Source: Streptomyces sp. CB03234 (lineage in GTDB: Bacteria; Actinomycetota; Actinomycetes; Streptomycetales; Streptomycetaceae). Taken from it: DNA of 64,000 bases. A model generated the notes under the pieces. That model was not told the DNA's origin. It did no database searches and was given only the letters and a program-made list of their open reading frames with translations. The position numbers and the translations under genes were made by a program. Positions 59,551-64,000 of the stretch are shown in pieces. Numbering within the stretch: position 1 is the first letter of the stretch; every line of letters starts with the position of its first letter. The DNA lies in contig NZ_LIYH01000006.1 of the NCBI RefSeq assembly GCF_001905885.1, positions 310,001 to 374,000 of the forward strand, given 5' to 3'.

Positions 59551-60188
59551 CGCCCCGGGCCGGCCACGTCCACGGCGCGCACCCCCACGAGCCGGGCCGG
59601 ACCCCCGCCGGAACGCCCGCGCCCCCCGTCGGGCCCGACACCAGGCCCGACACCGACACCAGGCCCGACACCGACACCGGCACCGCTCCCGCAGCCTCCC
59701 GCCCCCCGTACCGCGCGCTCGTCGTCACCGCGTCCAACCGGGCCTCCGCCGGGGTGTACGAGGACAAGGGCGGCCCCATCCTCGCCGAAGGACTCACCAG
59801 GCTGGGCTTCGCCGTGGACGGGCCCCAGGTCGTGCCCGACGGCGACCCCGTCGAGGCCGCGCTGCGCGCCGGGGTGGAGGCCGCGTACGACGTGATCCTC
59901 ACGACCGGCGGCACGGGCGTCTCGCCCACCGACCGCACCCCCGACGTCACCCGCCGCGTCCTCGACCACGAGGTCCCCGGCATCCCGGAGGCCATCCGCG
60001 CGTACGGCCGCGAGAAGGTCCCGACCGCCGCGCTCTCCCGGGGCCTGGCCGGGGTCGCCGGGCGCACCCTGATCGTCAACCTGCCCGGCTCCACCGGCGG
60101 CGTCCGCGACGGCCTCGCCGTCCTGGAACGGCTGCTGGTCCACGCGGTCGACCAGCTGCGCGGCGGCGACCACCCCAGACCGTCATGA
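59547..60188 (+). CDS. mog: MogA/MoaB-type molybdopterin adenylyltransferase
   Basis: 213 residues from a GTG at 59547. Residues 1-50 are a Pro/Asp/Thr-rich extension with an 18-bp tandem repeat (PDTDTR, 59641-59676). The MoCF domain then shows LVVTASNRASAGVYEDKGGP, the TTGGTGVSPTDRTPDVT site (~115) and LPGSTGGVRD. It adenylates molybdopterin before Mo insertion by MoeA. Coupled on both sides. Confidence 0.92.
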   Translation: MTPRAGHVHGAHPHEPGRTPAGTPAPPVGPDTRPDTDTRPDTDTGTAPAASRPPYRALVVTASNRASAGVYEDKGGPILAEGLTRLGFAVDGPQVVPDGDPVEAALRAGVEAAYDVILTTGGTGVSPTDRTPDVTRRVLDHEVPGIPEAIRAYGREKVPTAALSRGLAGVAGRTLIVNLPGSTGGVRDGLAVLERLLVHAVDQLRGGDHPRPS

Positions 60189-60805
60189 ACCCGGCCTGGC
60201 CGGTGACGCTGGCGGACGGCGGCGTCGTCCTGCGGCCGATAAAGCTGCGCGACCAGCGGGCCTGGCGCGAGGTCAACCGGCGCAACCGCGACTGGCTGCG
60301 CCCCTGGGAGGCGACCATCCCGCCGCCCGCGCCCGGCGTCCCGTTCGCCCAGCGCCCCACGTACCGCCAGATGGTCCGCCATCTGCGCACGGAGGCGAAC
60401 GCGGGGCGGATGCTGCCCTTCGTCGTCGAGTACGAGGGGCGGCTGGTGGGCCAGCTGACCGTCGCGGGCATCACCTGGGGCTCGATGTGCTCGGGCCATG
60501 TCGGCTACTGGGTGGACCGCGAGGTCGCCGGCCGGGGCGTCATGCCCACGTCCGTGGCGCTCGCCGTCGACCACTGCTTCCGTACGGTCGGGCTGCACCG
60601 GATCGAGGTCTGCATCCGGCCGGAGAACACCCCGAGCCGCCGGGTCGTGGAGAAACTGGGTTTCCGCGAGGAAGGGCTGCGTCCGCGCTACCTCCACATC
60701 GACGGCGCCTGGCGCGACCACCTGGTGTTCGCGCTCACCGCGGAGGAGGTACCGGAGGGGCTGCTGCGCCGCTGGCACCGGATCAGTCGGGGAACCCCAC
60801 GCTGA
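60185..60805 (+). CDS. rimJ: RimJ/RimL-like GNAT acetyltransferase
   Basis: 206 residues from the ATG at 60185 (ATGA overlap). Patches VVLRPIKLRDQRAWREVNRR, GYWVDREVAGRGVMPTSVAL (acetyl-CoA loop) and ENTPSRRVVEKLGFREEGL match ribosomal-protein alanine N-acetyltransferases. It precedes sepX in the conserved gene order. The true acceptor in actinobacteria is unproven. Confidence 0.85.
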   Translation: MNPAWPVTLADGGVVLRPIKLRDQRAWREVNRRNRDWLRPWEATIPPPAPGVPFAQRPTYRQMVRHLRTEANAGRMLPFVVEYEGRLVGQLTVAGITWGSMCSGHVGYWVDREVAGRGVMPTSVALAVDHCFRTVGLHRIEVCIRPENTPSRRVVEKLGFREEGLRPRYLHIDGAWRDHLVFALTAEEVPEGLLRRWHRISRGTPR

Positions 60806-60951
60806 AATAAAAAATACGTTCGAATTTGGTCACCGACCCCTCACAACCGGTCCGATCAATCACAAAAAAATTCAGTGATATCAGCCAGATCGTGCGACAC
60901 ACCGGCCCAATTGGCCGATGGCCGGATGCGAACCCCTCTACGGTGTGAGGC
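60806..60951. promoter_or_regulatory. AT-rich leader of sepX
   Basis: 146 bases with AAATAAAAAATA and CACAAAAAAATTCAGTGATAT, unusually AT-rich for this window. Probable promoter and end-of-operon site; no hairpin is evident. Confidence 0.5.
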
Positions 60952-62022
60952 GTGAGCAGCAGCGGCCTCATCTACGCAGTCATCGTCGGGGCCTGGGCCG
61001 CCTACCTGGTGCCGATGTGGCTCCGCAGGCAGGACGAGCTGAACGAAGCCCGTCCGACGGAACGCTTCAGCACCGCCATCCGGCTCCTGTCCGGACGGGC
61101 GGGCATGGAGCGCCGGTACGCCAAGGAGCTGCGCGAGCGCACCGCCGAACAGGCGGCGTCGCCCGACGTCGACCCGGACGCCGAGACCGAGCACCTCAGC
61201 TCGGTCGACGTCCGGGCCTTCGCCGCGCCCCCGGCTCGTACCGAGGCGCGCCTGGAGGTCCCGCAGGCCATGCCCGCGAGACCCCGCCCCGCGGGGCGGC
61301 CGCGCCCGGCAGGCCCGGCCGGTGCGGCCGCCGAGCGCGCCCGGCGCTCCAAAGTGCTGGCCAGGCGCCGGCGCACCACGGTGGTCCTCTTCCTGGCCTT
61401 CACGCTCGGCGCGATCGTCGCGGCGGTCGGCGGCCTGGCGTTCCTGTGGGCCCCGGGAGTCCCCGCCGTGCTGCTGAGCGCGTACATCGTCCACCTGCGG
61501 GCCCAGGAGCGCCGCCGCTTCGTGTACGTCATGGACCGGCGCCGCGCCGAGGCCGCCGCGCAGCGCCTGCGCGAGAGCCGCCCGCGCGGCCGTCCCGCCC
61601 CCGACCAGGACAACACGCCCGAGGCCCGCCACCCGCAGCCCGACCCGGAACCGGCCCCCGCGCTCACCCCGCAGGAGGCCGGGCGCCGCGCGCTGGTCGA
61701 GCAGACCGACCACGCCGAGTGGGTGGACCAGCAGCGCGCCCACGGCCCCACCCACGGCGACAGCTGGGACCCGGTCCCCGTGCCGCTGCCCACCTACGTC
61801 ACCGCCCCGGTCGCCCCCCGCGCGACGGGCGGCGTCGACGTCACCGACCCGGAGACCTGGAGCGCGGCCCGCTCCTCCCCGGCGGAACCGACCCCGCCCC
61901 CGGCGACCCGCCAGAACCCCCACCCGAGCCCGTACCCGCCGCGCCGCTCCCACGACCACGGCAGGACACCGCTCTTCGACCAGTACGCGGACGAGGACCG
62001 CCCCCGCGCCGCCAACGAGTGA
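60952..62022 (+). CDS. sepX: SepX/GLPR-like cell-division membrane protein
   Basis: 356 residues from a GTG at 60952. One helix at the N-terminus (GLIYAVIVGAWAAYLVPMWL), a cytoplasmic linker, then two close helices (~140-190, VVLFLAFTLGAIVAAVGGLAFLWAPG in part), and a long Pro-rich disordered tail. This layout and the position behind rimJ match SepX, described for Streptomyces septation, and the corynebacterial Glp receptor GLPR. It should act at the divisome, possibly with the Glp protein encoded upstream. Confidence 0.8.
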   Translation: MSSSGLIYAVIVGAWAAYLVPMWLRRQDELNEARPTERFSTAIRLLSGRAGMERRYAKELRERTAEQAASPDVDPDAETEHLSSVDVRAFAAPPARTEARLEVPQAMPARPRPAGRPRPAGPAGAAAERARRSKVLARRRRTTVVLFLAFTLGAIVAAVGGLAFLWAPGVPAVLLSAYIVHLRAQERRRFVYVMDRRRAEAAAQRLRESRPRGRPAPDQDNTPEARHPQPDPEPAPALTPQEAGRRALVEQTDHAEWVDQQRAHGPTHGDSWDPVPVPLPTYVTAPVAPRATGGVDVTDPETWSAARSSPAEPTPPPATRQNPHPSPYPPRRSHDHGRTPLFDQYADEDRPRAANE

Positions 62023-62161
62023 GGCCGATGAGCGAGGCCGATGAGCGAGGCCAACGAGCGACAGGCCCGGCGGCGGTGGCACGTGACACACCTCTCCGCG
62101 GCCCGCGCGGAACGGATTTCCAAGCACCCGGATCGGGATGCTAATGTTTCACACGTCGCAA

Positions 62162-62235
62162 GGGCCTGTGGCGCAGACTGGTAGCGCACCTCGTTCGCAT
62201 CGAGGGGGTCAGGGGTTCAAATCCCCTCAGGTCCA
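62162..62235 (+). tRNA. tRNA-Ala (anticodon CGC)
   Basis: 74-nt cloverleaf: acceptor GGGCCTG/CAGGTCC, anticodon stem CCTCG/CGAGG with loop TTCGCAT (CGC), T loop GGTTCAAATCC, discriminator A. CCA is not encoded. It reads GCG, an abundant Ala codon here. Confidence 0.95.
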
Positions 62236-62277
62236 CGCACAGAGGACACTTCGCGGGTCACCCCGCGAACGGTTCAC

Positions 62278-62318
62278 CGAGATCCCGTTCGGACGGTCAC
62301 CGTCTGAGCGGGATCTCG
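62278..62318 (+). terminator. tRNA-Ala terminator hairpin
   Basis: CGAGATCCCG (62278-62287) pairs perfectly with CGGGATCTCG (62309-62318); the loop has an inner ACGG/CCGT pair. A smaller hairpin, CGCGGG/CCCGCG, lies at 62252-62267. Confidence 0.75.
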
Positions 62319-62872
62319 TCGTTCGGGCCTCTCTTGTGTGAAAGCGCGGGGACCGCCTCAGGGGTATGCGGCACCACGCCGCGCCGCTGACGGCGCGGGC
62401 ATCTTTCGGCCAGCATGGTCGAGGTCTGCCGACTCCGGTGGCCGATACCCCTTTACGTGCGGAAGCCTCGGCGCCCGCCGGGCGGACGTGCAGGCTCCGC
62501 TATTTCTCCGGCGGCTGCCGTCAGCGCAGGTGGGGACGGCGTTGCCGCAGTGATTTGCGGCGCTGCGGACGAGTCGGTGCCGCTGTCTCTTGACGCCGGA
62601 GTATGCCCTTCGTCTTCATGTGTTGTTAATGATCCTTGTCTGACCGTTCGTAGACTTTCGGCCATCGGCTTGTTCTTGCTTCCTTGCCTGTCTTCGAGTG
62701 GTCGTTCTAAGGTCTCGGTGTTCGAGGAGTGGAGAGTTGCACGCTCTCCTCTTTGTGTTCCGTGGGAACACCTCACCTCACCTCATCCCGCCTGACTTTC
62801 GTCGTCACTCGCCCTGAATCAAGGGTGCACCTCTATCAGGAGAAAGACGTATCGGCTCAGGAGTGCGGTCAA
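62319..62872. other. Gene-free leader of the right-end cluster
   Basis: 554 bases of lower GC with no gene that I trust. 62610-62720 is T-rich (TGTTGTTAATGATCC and similar) and could be the promoter. AGGAG at 62859 serves the next gene. Confidence 0.45.
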
Positions 62873-63808
62873 ATGGTAGATCGGACAGTGCTGCTCGATG
62901 TCACAATCCGCGACGGCGGGTACATCAATAAACATTCCTGGACCACTACGCAGGCGTCCCAGGTAATCGCAGCCTGTTCCGCTGCGGGGGTCCCTTATTC
63001 CGAAGTCGGATATCTGAGGCCGGAGCGGCACGCGCTCGACGGTGCGGAAGCGCCGTCGGCTTCATGTCCGCCCGCGTATCTCGAGAAGGTCCGGGAGGCC
63101 GCGGCGGGGGTGGGGCTGGTGGTGATGGCGCACGCGAAGGACGCCATGCCGCAGAGCGTTGCCCGGCTCGCCGATTTCGGGGTACGGATGGTGCGCATGC
63201 CCACTCGGCCCGACCAGGTGGCCCGGCTCGCGCCGTACGCGGAGGCGGTGCGGGGGGCCGGCATGGAGTTCGCTGTCAACCTCATACGGGTCAGCGAGCT
63301 GACCGAGCAGGCCGTCGCGGAAGCCGCCCAGGCCGCGGAGAAACTCTCCGTCGACATCTTCTACCTCGCCGACTCCAATGGAAGCCTTCTCCCCGAGGAC
63401 GTCATCCGGTTATGGGGCCCCGTGCGTGAGAACGTCGGTGCGGTGCTCGGGTTCCACCTGCACGACGGCATCAGTATGGGCTTCGCGAATGCGCTGGCCG
63501 CCATGCAGCAGGGTTTTACGTACATCGACGCTTCGTTGTCCGGGATGGGGAAGGGCGGGGGGAATCTCCCGCTGGAGCTCATCGCTGCTTATCTGCGGTC
63601 CCGGAGCGGTCGCGAATTCAAAGTCACTCCGCTGATCGAGACCGCGGCCGAACTGCTGAAGCCCTGGAAGGGAAACCAGATTCTCGCCCGATGCGAGGCC
63701 ATGGTCGGCGGGATTCTCGACCTGAATATGGACGAGCTTGCCGAGCTCAATGGGGCGGGCCCGGGAAATGTTCTGACGATTCTCGATGGTGCGTCCGCCA
63801 GTCGGTGA
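62873..63808 (+). CDS. DRE-TIM metallolyase / aldolase-type enzyme
   Basis: 311 residues from the ATG at 62873, with AGGAG 9 bases before; a start at 62729 has no ribosome site. TIRDGGYINKHSW at residues ~10-22 is the DRE (here DV-IRDG) divalent-metal loop; the HLHDG near residue 200 supplies metal-binding His. SLSGMGKGGGNLPLE ends the barrel. The family includes HMG-CoA lyase, isopropylmalate synthase and 4-hydroxy-2-oxovalerate aldolase. It could split or join a ketoacid. The following oxidase gene suggests a biosynthetic locus. Confidence 0.8.
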   Translation: MVDRTVLLDVTIRDGGYINKHSWTTTQASQVIAACSAAGVPYSEVGYLRPERHALDGAEAPSASCPPAYLEKVREAAAGVGLVVMAHAKDAMPQSVARLADFGVRMVRMPTRPDQVARLAPYAEAVRGAGMEFAVNLIRVSELTEQAVAEAAQAAEKLSVDIFYLADSNGSLLPEDVIRLWGPVRENVGAVLGFHLHDGISMGFANALAAMQQGFTYIDASLSGMGKGGGNLPLELIAAYLRSRSGREFKVTPLIETAAELLKPWKGNQILARCEAMVGGILDLNMDELAELNGAGPGNVLTILDGASASR

Positions 63809-63864
63809 CCCGCCCGTGAGGGCCAGTCCCACGTTCGCTGGAAACACCTAGCCGAAGGAGACGA

Positions 63865-64000
63865 ATGTCCGGCACCGCGTTCATCGAAGAGATCGAAAGC
63901 ATCATCGCGGAACGGTCGAAGATGACCAGTCCGCTCTACCAGACCATCCTCGGGGGCAAGGCGACCAAGCGCCTGCTCCAGACCTTCGTGATCCAGCGGT
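63865..64000 (+). CDS. Haem-oxygenase-like oxidase (TenA/PqqC fold), 3' end outside the window
   Basis: 45 codons visible from the ATG at 63865, with AAGGAG before it. The start SGTAFIEEIESIIAERSKMT and TKRLLQTFVIQR resemble the first helices of TenA/PqqC or haem-oxygenase-like diiron enzymes, common N-oxygenases and desaturases of natural-product pathways. Catalytic His and Glu lie beyond the edge. Confidence 0.55.
   Translation, partial: MSGTAFIEEIESIIAERSKMTSPLYQTILGGKATKRLLQTFVIQR

Noticed and set aside
62453..62776. 107-residue minus-strand frame in the tRNA-Ala leader
   Set aside because: No ribosome site, no recognisable fold, and it spans the likely promoter.

Overview
High-GC (about 70 percent) actinobacterial chromosome, almost certainly Streptomyces. 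The supporting marks are hrdD beside a phosphinothricin-acetyltransferase-like gene, a fruRKA operon, the galU-glp-moaC-mog-rimJ-sepX block, a DUF6227-like protein, frequent GTG/TTG starts with 4-bp ATGA/GTGA overlaps, and many one-component regulator plus exporter pairs.

Layout. 1-2328: tail of a multipass membrane protein, then a lipoprotein. 2380-14578: accessory cluster centred on a KamA-family radical SAM enzyme. It holds an MBL-fold hydrolase, two paralogous FAD/NAD(P)-binding proteins, two cupins, a VOC protein, two MFS exporters, and TetR and LysR regulators; I do not recognise it as a described pathway. 14579-17165: island-like margin with gene debris, a membrane-anchored Mrr-type nuclease, a Phd/PIN toxin-antitoxin pair and tRNA-Arg(CCU) with its terminator. 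17392-27318: acyl-CoA ligase, secreted M6-type protease, TetR/DHA2 exporter pair, a LysR-cysteine dioxygenase-YeiH sulfur module, and a MarR/extradiol dioxygenase pair. 27315-33519: pat-like acetyltransferase, hrdD with a consensus sigma-R promoter, a second acetyltransferase, and a WYL regulator/DHA2 exporter pair around a perfect palindrome. 33702-37665: fructose PTS operon. 37957-41099: DUF6227-like protein, P1/NylC-type hydrolase and LtrA. 41208-46695: five coupled genes for a membrane-bound molybdoenzyme with Fe-S, Rieske and small membrane subunits. 46717-55973: MscL, SAF-domain protein, MTA phosphorylase, an FmdB zinc ribbon behind a CIRCE-like operator, MFS, cation/proton antiporter and penicillin-acylase-family hydrolase. 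56020-62022: 5-formyl-THF cyclo-ligase, galU, glp/moeA, moaC, mog, rimJ-like and sepX-like. 62162-64000: tRNA-Ala(CGC), then the start of a second biosynthetic-looking locus (DRE-TIM aldolase and a haem-oxygenase-like oxidase cut by the window edge).

How the parts work together. In the KamA cluster, two divergent operons share one intergenic region. A 20-bp palindrome before the tetR gene recurs before the DHA2 exporter gene, suggesting one TetR circuit. The galU-to-sepX block couples precursor and cofactor genes to septation proteins. Most remaining units are small self-contained regulator/effector pairs whose candidate operators can be read directly. All functional calls rest on motifs and family knowledge; no searches were run.
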